From: CAVSSX01 sp963730735
GTDB taxonomy: Bacteria > Actinomycetota > Acidimicrobiia > Acidimicrobiales > RAAP-2
Direction of reading: 5' to 3'
NCBI GenBank assembly: GCA_963730735.1
Contig: CAVSSX010000007.1
Location: 434,001-498,000 of the forward strand
Length of the DNA stretch: 64,000 nucleotides
In this document: piece after piece, positions 43,375 to 51,332 of the stretch
Position numbering within the stretch: the first letter of the stretch is position 1
Layout of the letters: each line of letters opens with the position of its first letter
Program-made: the position numbers and the translations under genes
Notes under the pieces: generated by a model
Database searches by the model: none
Told to the model about the DNA's origin: nothing
What the model saw: the letters and a program-made list of their open reading frames with translations, nothing else

Positions 43375-44435
43375 GTGGCCATCGACGCCGAGGACGCCGG
43401 GCCGCCGTTCGCCGTACCGGTGGTCGACATCTCGCCGTATGTCGAGGATGGCTCGGCCGGCGCCCGGGCCCGGGTCGCCCGCGCCGTCGACATCGCCTGC
43501 TGCGAGGTCGGCTTCGTCCAGGTGCTCGGCCACGGCATCGCCGAGCCGGTGATCGACGCCATGACCGACGCCATGGACTCGTTCTTCGAACTCCCGTTGG
43601 CCACCAAGAACGCCTACCGGGTCCCGCACAACCGCGGCTACAACCCACCGGCGTCCGAGTCCCTCTCCAACAGCATTGGCGTCCCGGCCTACGCCGGCGA
43701 CTACTTCGAAGGCTTCAACATCGGTCGGTCGGCCGCCGCCTGGCCCGAACTCGACCTGCCGGACGAGTCCTACGCCGAGAACACCTGGCCGACCGAGCTC
43801 GACGGGTTCGAGGCACCGGTCACGGCCTACTTCGAGGAGGCCGGCCGGGTGGCCCGCACCATGGTCCGGATCTTCGCCGACGCCCTCGGCTTGCCGGCGG
43901 GGTTCTTCGACCCCTTCACTGACCACGCCATCGAGGTGTTGCGCATGAACCACTACGACGCGGCCCGAGGGCTCCGAGGCCCCCGAGCCCTCGGCCGTCG
44001 GCATGGGGGCCCACACCGACTTCGGCATCGTCACCGTGCTGTGGGCCGACCAGGCTCCCGGCCTCCAGGTGCTCGACCACGACGGGGTGTGGCACGACGT
44101 GCGTCCGGTCCCGGGGGCGCTCCTCGTCAATCTGGGTGACCTCACCGCCCGTTGGACCAACGAGCGGTGGCTGTCGACCATGCACCGGGTGGTCCCGCCG
44201 GTGGTCGACGGCCGGGTCGCCCGTCGCCGTTCGGTGGCCTTCTTCCACGACGGCAACGTCGAGGCGGTCGTCGAGACGTTGCCGAGCTGCGTCCCGCCGG
44301 GGACGGCGCCGCTCTACCGGCCGATCACCATCGGCGACAACCTGGCGGCCAAGCTGGCCGGCAGCCGGGCCGGCGTCGTCAACACCACCGCGCCAACGCG
44401 AGGCCGAGCGCATCCGGGCGGCCGGCGGGATCTGA
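43375..44435 (+). CDS. Isopenicillin-N-synthase-like 2OG-Fe(II) oxygenase (two frame breaks)
   Basis: A non-heme iron dioxygenase. PFAVPVVDISPYV and FVQVLGHGI form the N-terminal DIOX_N domain. Fe ligands are His and Asp in GAHTDFGIVTVLW and His in TMHRVV; the 2-oxoglutarate Arg is in RRSVAFFH. The frame breaks near 43963 (after MNHYDA) and near 44391 (after VVNTTA). Deleting one base at each restores about 352 residues ending QREAERIRAAGGI. Both breaks look like single extra bases. GTG start at 43375. The substrate is unknown; the family oxidises amino acids, hormones and nucleobases. Confidence 0.82.
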
Positions 44436-45070
44436 GCCTCGTCAGCCGCCGCCGGCGGGGTGCGCGGGACGTCGTTCCCGGCGGCGGGGAAGTCCCGCAG
44501 GCGGGTGTAGACGGTCAGCAGCCAACCGACCACCGGCGCCCGCTCGTACCACTTGGGGCCGGTCGGACTGAGCGACGTGGGCGCGTGGGTGGCGACCCGG
44601 TGGGCCCCGTGCAGCGCCAGGTCGTCGCCCTCGTCCAGATGGCGGCGGACCATCGGGATGGCCTCGTCGAGCTCCCAGGCGATCTCGGGGCGCAGCACGT
44701 CGATCAGCGCCTGGAGCTCACCCTCGAAGTCCTGGCCGGCATTGAGGTTGATGCCCTGGATGCCCCGCGACATGTGCTCGACGCGGTCGATGTGTTGGCG
44801 CCGCTCGGTCATCCCCGAGGCGATGCGCTCGGCCAGTGGTCGCAGGTCGGTGTCCGAGAGTGCCCGGGCGACGTCGTCGAGCGCCGCCTCGCGCGTGGCG
44901 ACATGCCGAATGAGTTGCTTGGCCAGAATTCCGTGGTCCGCCCGATCGTCGACCGACGGCCCCCGGGTGGCCTGGAGCTGGTCGAACAGGTCCCGGACCT
45001 CCATGTCCTCGGTCTCCAAGAGGTCGAGGGCGCTGTCGCCCGGCCCCGGGTCGGTGTCGCCGCGGGTCAT
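43916..45070 (-). CDS. Hemerythrin-like helical protein (true C-terminus uncertain)
   Basis: The first 200 residues form a four-helix, His/Glu-rich domain (DDRADHGILAKQLIRHVATR; ERRQHIDRVEHM; ELDEAIPMVRRHL) ending in YERAPVVGWLLTVYTRLRD, resembling the hemerythrin/HHE cation-binding proteins of actinobacteria. As given the frame runs 384 residues, and its last 170 lie antisense to the 2OG oxygenase gene and look artificial. If the extra base near 44391 is removed, this frame stops at 44314, giving about 251 residues. No oxygen-binding function is proven. Start ATG at 45070. Confidence 0.6.
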   Translation of the reverse strand: MTRGDTDPGPGDSALDLLETEDMEVRDLFDQLQATRGPSVDDRADHGILAKQLIRHVATREAALDDVARALSDTDLRPLAERIASGMTERRQHIDRVEHMSRGIQGINLNAGQDFEGELQALIDVLRPEIAWELDEAIPMVRRHLDEGDDLALHGAHRVATHAPTSLSPTGPKWYERAPVVGWLLTVYTRLRDFPAAGNDVPRTPPAAADEAQIPPAARMRSASRWRGGVDDAGPAAGQLGRQVVADGDRPVERRRPRRDAARQRLDDRLDVAVVEEGHRTATGDPAVDHRRDHPVHGRQPPLVGPTGGEVTQIDEERPRDRTHVVPHPVVVEHLEAGSLVGPQHGDDAEVGVGPHADGRGLGGLGALGPRRSGSCATPRWRGQ

Positions 45071-45257
45071 AGGTCGGCTCCTTGGGGACCCGAACGGTCC
45101 CTCGCGTCGTTCACTGGCTACCTACCCCGCTGCTGTCTCGCCCATGCGTCGGACCCGTCCTCTGGATGTAGGGCGGGCGGCCCCCGGGAGGTGGGTAAGA
45201 GTGGAGGTGACCACCTCGTCGGAGTGGTGAGGCCGACCCACAGAGGAGGAGCCCCAG

Positions 45258-45467
45258 ATGACCACGACACCCGGTGACGACGTCCCCGTCCTCGAGCCGA
45301 CCGACCCGTTGGAGCCGATCGACGAAGCCGAGATCGCCCCGCTCGACAGCGAGATCGACTTCGACGACGAGCAGGAGGAGGACCAGGTGCCCCTCGACGA
45401 GACCGAGGCGGCCGAGGCCGGCGTGCTCCTCGACGATCCCGAGGCGCTCTCCGAGCGCGACGAGTAG
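45258..45467 (+). CDS. Small highly acidic protein
   Basis: A 69-residue protein with about one third Asp/Glu and almost no basic residues (for example IDFDDEQEEDQVPLDETEA). A strong ribosome site (GAGGAGG, 45243-45249) precedes the ATG at 45258, which makes a real gene likely. Such small acidic proteins are common in actinobacteria, but I recognise no family. It is divergent from the hemerythrin-like gene. Confidence 0.65.
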   Translation: MTTTPGDDVPVLEPTDPLEPIDEAEIAPLDSEIDFDDEQEEDQVPLDETEAAEAGVLLDDPEALSERDE

Positions 45468-45603
45468 CCCGCCGACGGCGCCGGAGCGATCCTCAGCACG
45501 TGGGCGCTCGGGCGGGGACCGACCCGGTTCGTCCTCCGTTCCCGCCAGAGCGAGCGCCCTGGGGGTCGCCGGCCTCGGCCACCCATCGTCCCGACCAGGG
45601 AAC

Positions 45604-45652
45604 GAAACAAACCTGACACACAAATGTCACGGAGCACCCGGGAACGTGTCAC
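45604..45652 (+). promoter_or_regulatory. Candidate operator upstream of the amino acid ABC transporter
   Basis: The region 36-84 nt before the binding-protein gene holds a palindrome TGACA-n6-TGTCA (45614-45629). It also shows 11-bp-phased units GAAAC (45604), GACAC (45615), GTCAC (45626) and, 22 bp further, GTCAC (45648). The phasing is that of GlnR boxes, as at amtB. The palindrome alternatively suggests an unrelated dimeric repressor. The rest of 45468-45687 holds no gene. Confidence 0.35.
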
Positions 45653-45687
45653 GATTGACGGAACGGCGAGCTCCGGAGGTGGGCGTG

Positions 45688-46593
45688 ATGGGGATGGTGC
45701 GACGGAAGTGCGTTCCGATGGTCCTCCTGGGCGCCAGCACGGCGCTCGTGGTGATGGGGATCGAGATGGGGGTGGCCGGCGCCGCTTCCACCGAGACCAT
45801 CCCGACGGTGGCCGCCGTGCCGAGCCTGGCCAGCGCCGTGCCGGCGGCCATCAAGTCCAAGGGGTCGCTCGTGGTGGCCATGGATGCCTCGTACGCCCCC
45901 GACGAGTTCGTCGCCTCGGACGGCTCGACCATCATCGGCATGGACGCCGACCTGGCCAACGCCATCGGTCAGGTGCTGGGTTTGAAGGTGACCCTCGAGA
46001 ACGCCACCTTCGACACCATCATCCCGGCGCTGCAGTCGGGAAAGTTCGACCTGGGCATGTCGTCGTTCACCGACACCAAGGCCCGCCAGAAGGTCGTGAA
46101 CTTCGTCACCTACTTCGTCGCCGGTGAGGGGTACTACGTGAACGCCTCGTCGTCGTACCACCCCAACGGGTTGAAGGCGCTGTGTGGCCACTCGGTAGCC
46201 GTCGAGAGCGGTACCACCGAGCAGACGGACGCCCAGAGTGAGGCCAAGGCCTGCAAGACGGCGAAGAAGGGCGCCGTGAAGGTGCTGAGCTTCTCGGACC
46301 AGAACGCCGCCAACCTGGCCGTCTCGAGTGGCCGGGCGAACGTCGGCTTCGCCGACTCCCAGGTGGCCCAGTACATCGTGGCCCAGTCCAACGGGCAGTT
46401 CCACTCCAGTGGCACGGCCTTCGAGACGGCCCCGTACGGCATCGCCGTGCCGAAGGGCACGGCGCTGGACACCTCGGTCCAGGGGGCGCTCAAGGCCTTG
46501 ATCGCCGACGGCACCTACACCAAGATCCTCAAGAAGTGGGGCATCGAGGCCGGGGCGATCACCCACCCGGTCATCAACGGCGCCACCAGCTAA
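45688..46593 (+). CDS. Polar amino acid ABC transporter, substrate-binding protein
   Basis: A 301-residue family 3 solute-binding protein. A signal peptide (MGMVRRKCVPMVLLG and hydrophobic core) ends near AGAA-ST. The mature part has SLVVAMDASYAPDEFVAS, IIGMDADLANAIGQVLG and FDLGMSSFTDTKARQ, the ligand-binding blocks of the glutamine/arginine/cystine group. Two internal cysteines (ALCGHS, KACKTA) may pair. Start ATG at 45688 after GGAGG. It is followed by permease and ATPase genes, a complete importer. Confidence 0.92.
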   Translation: MGMVRRKCVPMVLLGASTALVVMGIEMGVAGAASTETIPTVAAVPSLASAVPAAIKSKGSLVVAMDASYAPDEFVASDGSTIIGMDADLANAIGQVLGLKVTLENATFDTIIPALQSGKFDLGMSSFTDTKARQKVVNFVTYFVAGEGYYVNASSSYHPNGLKALCGHSVAVESGTTEQTDAQSEAKACKTAKKGAVKVLSFSDQNAANLAVSSGRANVGFADSQVAQYIVAQSNGQFHSSGTAFETAPYGIAVPKGTALDTSVQGALKALIADGTYTKILKKWGIEAGAITHPVINGATS

Positions 46594-46642
46594 CGGCAGA
46601 GTGCTCGCTCCGACCGACGGCGAGCCAGCAAGATAGGGACCG

Positions 46643-47644
46643 GTGGACCAACCCGACCGGGAAGCGACGCTGCCGTCCCCTTCGGCCGAGGTCCCACCGA
46701 TAGAGGCCGTGCCCGTCCGGCATCCGGGCCGCTGGGTGATGGGTGTCGTGGTCCTGGTGCTGTTGGCCATGTTGGTCAACACCCTGGCCTTCTCGCACAC
46801 CACCCGGGGTGGGGTCGTCGAACCCCGGTTCCAGTGGAGCATCGTCGGCCAGTACTTCACCTCGGCGCCGGTGCTGCGCGGCCTGGTCGTGACCATCGAG
46901 TTGACGGCCATCTCGATGGCCATCGGGATCGTGCTCGGGATCGTCCTGGCCGTCATGCGGCTCTCGCCCAACCCGTTGCTCGCCACCGCCAGCTGGATCT
47001 ACATCTGGTTCTTCCGGGGCACGCCGGTGTTGGTCCAGCTGCTCTTCTGGTACGCGTTGAGCTACGTCTACCCCCAGCTCACCCTGGGCATCCCGTTCGG
47101 GCCAGCCTTCGTCCACTTCAACGCCAACGTGCTCATCACTCCGTTCGTGGCGGCCGCCCTGGGTCTGTCCCTGAACGAAGCGGCCTACATGGCCGAGATC
47201 GTGCGGGCCGGTATCCAGTCGGTCGATCCCGGGCAGACCGAGGCGGCGCAATCGATCGGGATGTCGCGGCTGATGACGTTGCGGCGGATCGTCCTGCCGC
47301 AGGCCATGCGACTGATCATCCCGCCGACCGGCAACGAGACGATCTCCATGCTCAAGACCTCGTCGCTGGCCAGCGTGGTCACGGTGACCGAACTCCTCCT
47401 GTCGGTCCAGAACATCTACTCCCGCACCTACCAGACGGTGCCGCTGCTCATCGTGGCCAGCCTGTGGTACCTGATCGTCACCTCGGTGCTGACCGTCGGC
47501 CAGTACTACGTCGAACGGCGCTACGCCCGGGGCTCGACCCGCGAGTTGCCGCCCACGCCGTGGCAGCGCGTCCGCCGCCGACTGTTCACCGTGCACGTTG
47601 CCCCACCGGGGCCGGGCGAGCTCGTCCGCTCGCCCGGGAGCTGA
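46643..47644 (+). CDS. Polar amino acid ABC transporter, permease
   Basis: A 333-residue permease of the HisM/GlnP family with five or six helices. The TVELTAISMAIGI-type start of the permease domain, FFRGTPVLVQLLFWY and the EAA loop (QTEAAQSIGMSRLMTLRRIV) that docks onto the ATPase are present. The first 60 residues form an extra helix and cytoplasmic tail. GTG start at 46643. A single permease gene implies a homodimer. Confidence 0.92.
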   Translation: MDQPDREATLPSPSAEVPPIEAVPVRHPGRWVMGVVVLVLLAMLVNTLAFSHTTRGGVVEPRFQWSIVGQYFTSAPVLRGLVVTIELTAISMAIGIVLGIVLAVMRLSPNPLLATASWIYIWFFRGTPVLVQLLFWYALSYVYPQLTLGIPFGPAFVHFNANVLITPFVAAALGLSLNEAAYMAEIVRAGIQSVDPGQTEAAQSIGMSRLMTLRRIVLPQAMRLIIPPTGNETISMLKTSSLASVVTVTELLLSVQNIYSRTYQTVPLLIVASLWYLIVTSVLTVGQYYVERRYARGSTRELPPTPWQRVRRRLFTVHVAPPGPGELVRSPGS

Positions 47645-47648
47645 CGCC

Positions 47649-48413
47649 ATGAGTCCGCCGATGGTGGTGGCCGAGGGGGTCCGCAAGTCGTTCGGCCGGA
47701 TGCAGGTGCTGTCCGGCATCGACCTCGAGGTGGACGCCGGGCAGGTGCTCTGCATCCTCGGTCCCTCGGGTTCGGGCAAGAGCACCTTCCTGCGGTGCAT
47801 CAACCACCTCGAGAAGATCGACGGTGGGCGGCTGTCGGTCGACGGCGAGCTGGTCGGCTACCGCCAGCGGGGCACCAAGCTCTACGAGCTGAACGACCGC
47901 GATATCTGTGCCAAGCGGGCCGAGATCGGCATGGTCTTCCAGCGCTTCAATCTCTTCCCCCACATGACGGTGCTGGACAACGTGACGTTGGGCCCGGAGA
48001 AGGTCAAGCGGGTGCCGCCGGCCGAGGCCGAGGACCAGGGGCGTCGACTGCTCGAGCGGGTCGGGCTCTCGGACAAGGTGGCGTCGTACCCCAACCAGCT
48101 CTCGGGTGGCCAGCAACAGCGGGTGGCCATCGCCCGGGCGCTGGCCATGCGGCCGAAGCTGATGCTCTTCGACGAACCGACATCGGCCCTCGACCCCGAG
48201 CTCGTCGGCGATGTGCTCGACGTGATGCGGGGGTTGGCGCAGGACGGCATGACGATGATCGTGGTGACCCACGAGATCGGCTTCGCCCGGGAGGTGGCCG
48301 ACGCGCTGGTCTTCATGGACGGCGGGGTGGTCGTCGAGTCCGGATCGCCGGGCCAGGTGCTGGCCGCACCGGCGCACGAACGAACCCGGACGTTCCTCTC
48401 GAAGGTCTTGTGA
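47649..48413 (+). CDS. Polar amino acid ABC transporter, ATP-binding protein
   Basis: A 254-residue ATPase. Walker A GPSGSGKST, Q-loop FQRFNLFPHMTVLDNV, signature LSGGQQQRVAIARALAM and Walker B LMLFDEPTSALDPE are all intact and typical of the HisP/GlnQ family. It energises the importer encoded just upstream. The start at 47649 is 4 nt after the permease stop. Its stop overlaps the next gene (GTGA). Confidence 0.94.
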   Translation: MSPPMVVAEGVRKSFGRMQVLSGIDLEVDAGQVLCILGPSGSGKSTFLRCINHLEKIDGGRLSVDGELVGYRQRGTKLYELNDRDICAKRAEIGMVFQRFNLFPHMTVLDNVTLGPEKVKRVPPAEAEDQGRRLLERVGLSDKVASYPNQLSGGQQQRVAIARALAMRPKLMLFDEPTSALDPELVGDVLDVMRGLAQDGMTMIVVTHEIGFAREVADALVFMDGGVVVESGSPGQVLAAPAHERTRTFLSKVL

Positions 48414-48853
48414 GCACCGGCGACGGCCGGGACGTCGGGGGTCGGCCCCCGGATCGAGGCGACGCGGCCGGGTCCGGGGCGATGCTGGTCGTCGACGCCG
48501 CCAACGTGGTGGGCTCGCGTCCGACCGGGTGGTGGCGGGACCGCCCGGCCGCCGCCCGGGCGTTCGTGGACCGCGTGCGCCAGGCCGTCGAGGCCGGACG
48601 GCTCGCCGGCCCGGTCGTCATCGTCCTCGAAGGTACGGCCCGCCAGGGCGTGCCGGCAGGATCGGCCCACGGCATCACGGTGACCCACGCCGAGGGCAGT
48701 GGCGACGACACGTTGGTGGAGGTCGTCGCCGGTGCCGGCGGTGCGGCCGTCGTCCTGGTCACGGCCGACCGGGAGTTACGGGATCGGGCCGAGTCGCTGG
48801 GGGCCCAGGTCGTCGGCCCGTCGTGGCTCCTCGAGCAGCTCGAACGGGTTTGA
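48410..48853 (+). CDS. NYN-domain (PIN-like) putative ribonuclease
   Basis: About 147 residues if started at the GTG at 48410, which overlaps the ABC ATPase stop; the ATG at 48482 (123 residues) is an alternative that begins at the conserved part. MLVVDAANVVGSRPTGWWRD is the NYN-domain opening with its acidic metal ligand, GSGDDTLVEVV and LVTADRELRDRAESLGAQVV supply the other acidic residues. NYN proteins are metal-dependent RNases; targets are unknown. Coupling to a transporter gene is probably not functional. Confidence 0.75.
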   Translation: MSTGDGRDVGGRPPDRGDAAGSGAMLVVDAANVVGSRPTGWWRDRPAAARAFVDRVRQAVEAGRLAGPVVIVLEGTARQGVPAGSAHGITVTHAEGSGDDTLVEVVAGAGGAAVVLVTADRELRDRAESLGAQVVGPSWLLEQLERV

Positions 48854-48855
48854 GC

Positions 48856-49602
48856 GTGGGTCAGTACGATCGTTCGGTGGCCAACGAACAATTGAAGGTG
48901 CAGGCGCCCCGGACCGGGTCCGAGCTGCCCTTCGACGACGACTGGAGGTTGAGCGACGAGGGGATGCTCGACGGGTCGGGGTTGCGAGGCGACTTCTCCG
49001 GCCAGTCCGGCGTTGGCTCGGAGATCCGGCAGTCCCGCGTCTCGAACGCCCGGTTCACCGCGGCGGTGCTGGTCCGCAGCCACCTCACCGACGTGGCGTT
49101 CCACAACTGCGACCTCTCGGCGGTCGACCTGGACGAGGCCGTCCTCACCCGGGTGTCGTTCCGGGACTGCCGATTGTCGGGTGTCACGCTCTCTCGGACC
49201 TCACTCCGGGACGTCTCGTTCTCGGACTGCCGCATGGACGAGGCGAACTTCCGGATGACCGACGCCCGGCAGGTGGCCTTCGACGACGTCGACCTGCGGG
49301 ACGCCGACTTCTACTCGGCCTCGTTCGCCCAGGCGGCCTTCTCGAACTGCGATCTCTCCCGGGCCGAGTTCTCGAAGGCCAGCGTCCCCGGCGTCCGGTT
49401 CGCCAGCTCGACGCTGGTCGACCTGAAGGGCGCCCAACACCTGACCGGAGCCGTGCTGGGGTCGGACCAGGTGCTCCCGGTGGCCCTGGGCCTGCTGGCC
49501 GCGCTCGGCATCACGGTCGACGACGACAGGGTGAGCCGCGGGGACCGCCCGAAATTTCGGGCGGGGCCTTCTCGGTGGTCGGGACCGGCGTCGATCCGGT
49601 GA
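48856..49602 (+). CDS. Pentapeptide-repeat protein
   Basis: A protein of about 248 residues, of which the middle 150 consist of pentapeptide repeats with the A/S-x-[LF]-x-x rhythm (for example DLSAVDLDEAVLTRVSFRDC; DLRDADFYSASFAQAAFSNC), which fold into a right-handed quadrilateral beta-helix. Such proteins can mimic DNA (Qnr/MfpA) or act as scaffolds; function unknown. GTG at 48856 or 48877 could start it. Its last 27 nt lie antisense to the tRNA-Phe gene. Confidence 0.82.
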   Translation: MGQYDRSVANEQLKVQAPRTGSELPFDDDWRLSDEGMLDGSGLRGDFSGQSGVGSEIRQSRVSNARFTAAVLVRSHLTDVAFHNCDLSAVDLDEAVLTRVSFRDCRLSGVTLSRTSLRDVSFSDCRMDEANFRMTDARQVAFDDVDLRDADFYSASFAQAAFSNCDLSRAEFSKASVPGVRFASSTLVDLKGAQHLTGAVLGSDQVLPVALGLLAALGITVDDDRVSRGDRPKFRAGPSRWSGPASIR

Positions 49603-49648
49603 CCTCGCGCTTTTCAGGCGCGCGCTCTACCAACTGAGCTACCCGACC
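49576..49648 (-). tRNA. tRNA-Phe (anticodon GAA)
   Basis: A 73-nt cloverleaf on the minus strand: acceptor GGTCGGG/CCCGACC, D-arm GCTCAGTTGGTAGAGC, anticodon stem CGCGC/GCGCG with loop CTGAAAA (GAA), T-arm with loop ATCGACG. CCA is not encoded. Downstream of tRNA-Asp on the same strand, 44 nt apart, so probably co-transcribed. Confidence 0.95.
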
Positions 49649-49692
49649 AAGGGGCGCCAGACTAGCCGGGTCGGAACCCGGACTCCTGGTGG

Positions 49693-49767
49693 CGGACCTG
49701 ACGGGATTTGAACCCGCGACCTCCGCCTTGACAGGGCGGCGTGCACTCCGAACTGCACCACAGGTCC
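49693..49767 (-). tRNA. tRNA-Asp (anticodon GTC)
   Basis: A 75-nt cloverleaf on the minus strand: acceptor GGACCTG/CAGGTCC, D-stem GTGC/GCAC, anticodon stem CCGCC/GGCGG with loop CTGTCAA (GTC), T-arm GCGGG-TTCAAAT-CCCGT, discriminator G. Its anticodon arm is nearly identical to that of tRNA-Glu at 53.7 kb. Confidence 0.95.
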
Positions 49768-49899
49768 TCGAGAAACTGCCACAACGCACCGCCGGACCCT
49801 GGAAACCCATCGCGTCCGAACGGCGAAGGGTCAGCATACTTCAGGCCGCCAGCCCCTCCCACGGCGACCCGGTCGCCGGTCCCGGACGGGCTCGCCACC

Positions 49900-49929
49900 T
49901 TGACATGTGACTAAATGGTCACGTATAGT
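49900..49929 (+). promoter_or_regulatory. Near-consensus promoter with an operator in its spacer, before the ArsR-SRPBCC gene
   Basis: TTGACA (49900-49905) and TATAGT (49924-49929) are 18 nt apart. Between them lies an inverted repeat GTGAC-n6-GTCAC, well placed for a dimeric ArsR-type repressor. The expected transcription start is at about 49936, which is the GTG start codon, so the mRNA may be leaderless. Confidence 0.7.
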
Positions 49930-49935
49930 CGAGGT

Positions 49936-50694
49936 GTGGCCGACGATCCTGTGTTCAAGGCACTGGCGGATCCCACCCGCCGGTTCCTGCTCGATGCGCT
50001 GTTCGTCCGGGACGGCCGGACGCTCACCGAGCTCGAGTCGGAGGTGGAGATGACCCGCTTCGGGGTCATGAAGCACCTGCGGGTCCTCGAGGAGGCGGGG
50101 TTGGTGGTCACCCGGCGGTCGGGCCGGGAGAAGTTGCACTACTTGAACCCGATGCCCATCCGCCTGCTGCACGACCGCTGGATCGACAAGTACACCGAAC
50201 CGATAAGCGCCGCCCTGAGCGGCCTCAAGCAACGACTGGAGCGACCCATGGAAAAGATCTACGAGCTCTACATCAAGACCACCCCGGAACGGCTGTGGGA
50301 GGCGATCACCGATCCCGCCACCCGGGCCAAGTACACCTTCGGCGCCGAGGTCCACTCGGGCTGGGCGCCCGGTGACCGGCTGGACATGGGGGTCCCCTCG
50401 ACGGAGATGCTGCTCGGCGAGGGGACGATCCTCGAGTCCGACCCGCCCCGCCGGCTGGTCCACACCATGGTGGCCCTGTGGAGCGATGACGTGAAGGCCG
50501 AGGGCGAGAGCCGGGTGACCTGGGAGATCGAGCCGGTAGGCGATTCGTGCCACCTGACGCTGACCCACGACCAGCTCCGCGAGGGGGCGAACGCCGAGCT
50601 CTACGGGGGCTGGCCGATGATCCTGTCGGGCCTCAAGACCTGGCTGGAGTCGGGTGAGCTGCTGACCACCCCCGGGTCCATGCTCTACACCTGA
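49936..50694 (+). CDS. ArsR-family regulator fused to SRPBCC/AHSA1 domain
   Basis: About 252 residues from the GTG at 49936; an ATG at 49915 is in frame but lies inside the promoter. Residues 1-85 are an ArsR winged helix (VFKALADPTRRFLLDALF; FGVMKHLRVLEEAGLV) without obvious metal-binding cysteines. The rest, from EKIYELYIKTTPERLWEAIT to GWPMILSGLKTWLESGE, is an AHSA1-type START-like ligand-binding domain. The fusion suggests a one-component sensor of a hydrophobic ligand, probably autoregulated through the operator in its promoter. No direct target gene is evident. Confidence 0.88.
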   Translation: MADDPVFKALADPTRRFLLDALFVRDGRTLTELESEVEMTRFGVMKHLRVLEEAGLVVTRRSGREKLHYLNPMPIRLLHDRWIDKYTEPISAALSGLKQRLERPMEKIYELYIKTTPERLWEAITDPATRAKYTFGAEVHSGWAPGDRLDMGVPSTEMLLGEGTILESDPPRRLVHTMVALWSDDVKAEGESRVTWEIEPVGDSCHLTLTHDQLREGANAELYGGWPMILSGLKTWLESGELLTTPGSMLYT

Positions 50695-50731
50695 CGGCGG
50701 CCGCCAGGACGTGATCCGGTGCTGGCGTCCG

Positions 50732-50880
50732 TCAGGGCGTCGGCACCGGGAAGTACTGCTCGATCGCCGTGGCGATGCCGCCGGCGATCACCGCCTGGTC
50801 GGCCGGGTTGGCGGCGATGCTGCCCTCGAAGGGGTCGGTCAAGAGGAGCGGCTCGATCACGGCCCGGGCATCTCGCGACG
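50732..50880 (-). pseudogene. Possible C-terminal remnant of an N-acetylmuramoyl-L-alanine amidase
   Basis: The minus-strand sequence VIEPLLLTDPFEGSIAANPA, then ADQAVIAGGIATAIEQYF and a stop, resembles the last 45 residues of secreted amidase_3-type cell-wall hydrolases. The catalytic part should lie at 50880-51500 on this strand but is absent; other genes occupy that space. I read it as a leftover fragment. The rest of 50695-51038 holds nothing recognisable. Confidence 0.4.
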
Positions 50881-51038
50881 GCGGTCGCCCTTGGTGGGTG
50901 CCACGGCACGTGCCGGGGCGAAGGCCGAAGCGTCCACTGGCGTGCCGGCGACCGCCGCACCGGCCGTGCCCGATCCGGCCGACGGTGACGAGGGACGGGC
51001 AGGATCGGAGCGAGCCGGGACCCGGTAGGTTCACCAGG

Positions 51039-51323
51039 ATGAGTGATGCGGTCCGACTCTTCCTCGTCTACCTGGGGGGCGACTTACCGCCCGGTCGGCT
51101 CGGTGAGGACCACGAGGTCGTCGTCGTGGCGGCGACCGACCTCACGTCCGCTCGGGCTGCCGGTCGGGCCAAGTGGCGTGGCACCACCCGGGCCCACGTC
51201 GACGCGGTCCGGCAACTGGACGTCATCGACGGGTACGAGATCCGTCTCGAACCAACGGACCGCCCGGAGACCGATGGGCTCGACCAGACCTACGAGCCGG
51301 GACCTGGCGCCGTCGAGAGCTGA
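51039..51323 (+). CDS. DUF1543-like small protein
   Basis: A 94-residue protein. The opening AVRLFLVYLGGDLPPGRLGE and then DHEVVVVAATDLTSARAAGR match the N-terminal layout of DUF1543, a small family of unknown function in proteobacteria and actinobacteria. No catalytic residues are evident. It lies in the accessory stretch between tRNA-Asp and tRNA-Glu. Confidence 0.65.
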   Translation: MSDAVRLFLVYLGGDLPPGRLGEDHEVVVVAATDLTSARAAGRAKWRGTTRAHVDAVRQLDVIDGYEIRLEPTDRPETDGLDQTYEPGPGAVES

Positions 51324-51332
51324 GCTGGCCGA

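Noticed and set aside
48482..48853. Treating the NYN gene as part of the amino acid transporter
   Set aside because: The overlap shows transcriptional linkage only; nothing in the sequence ties the RNase-like domain to transport.
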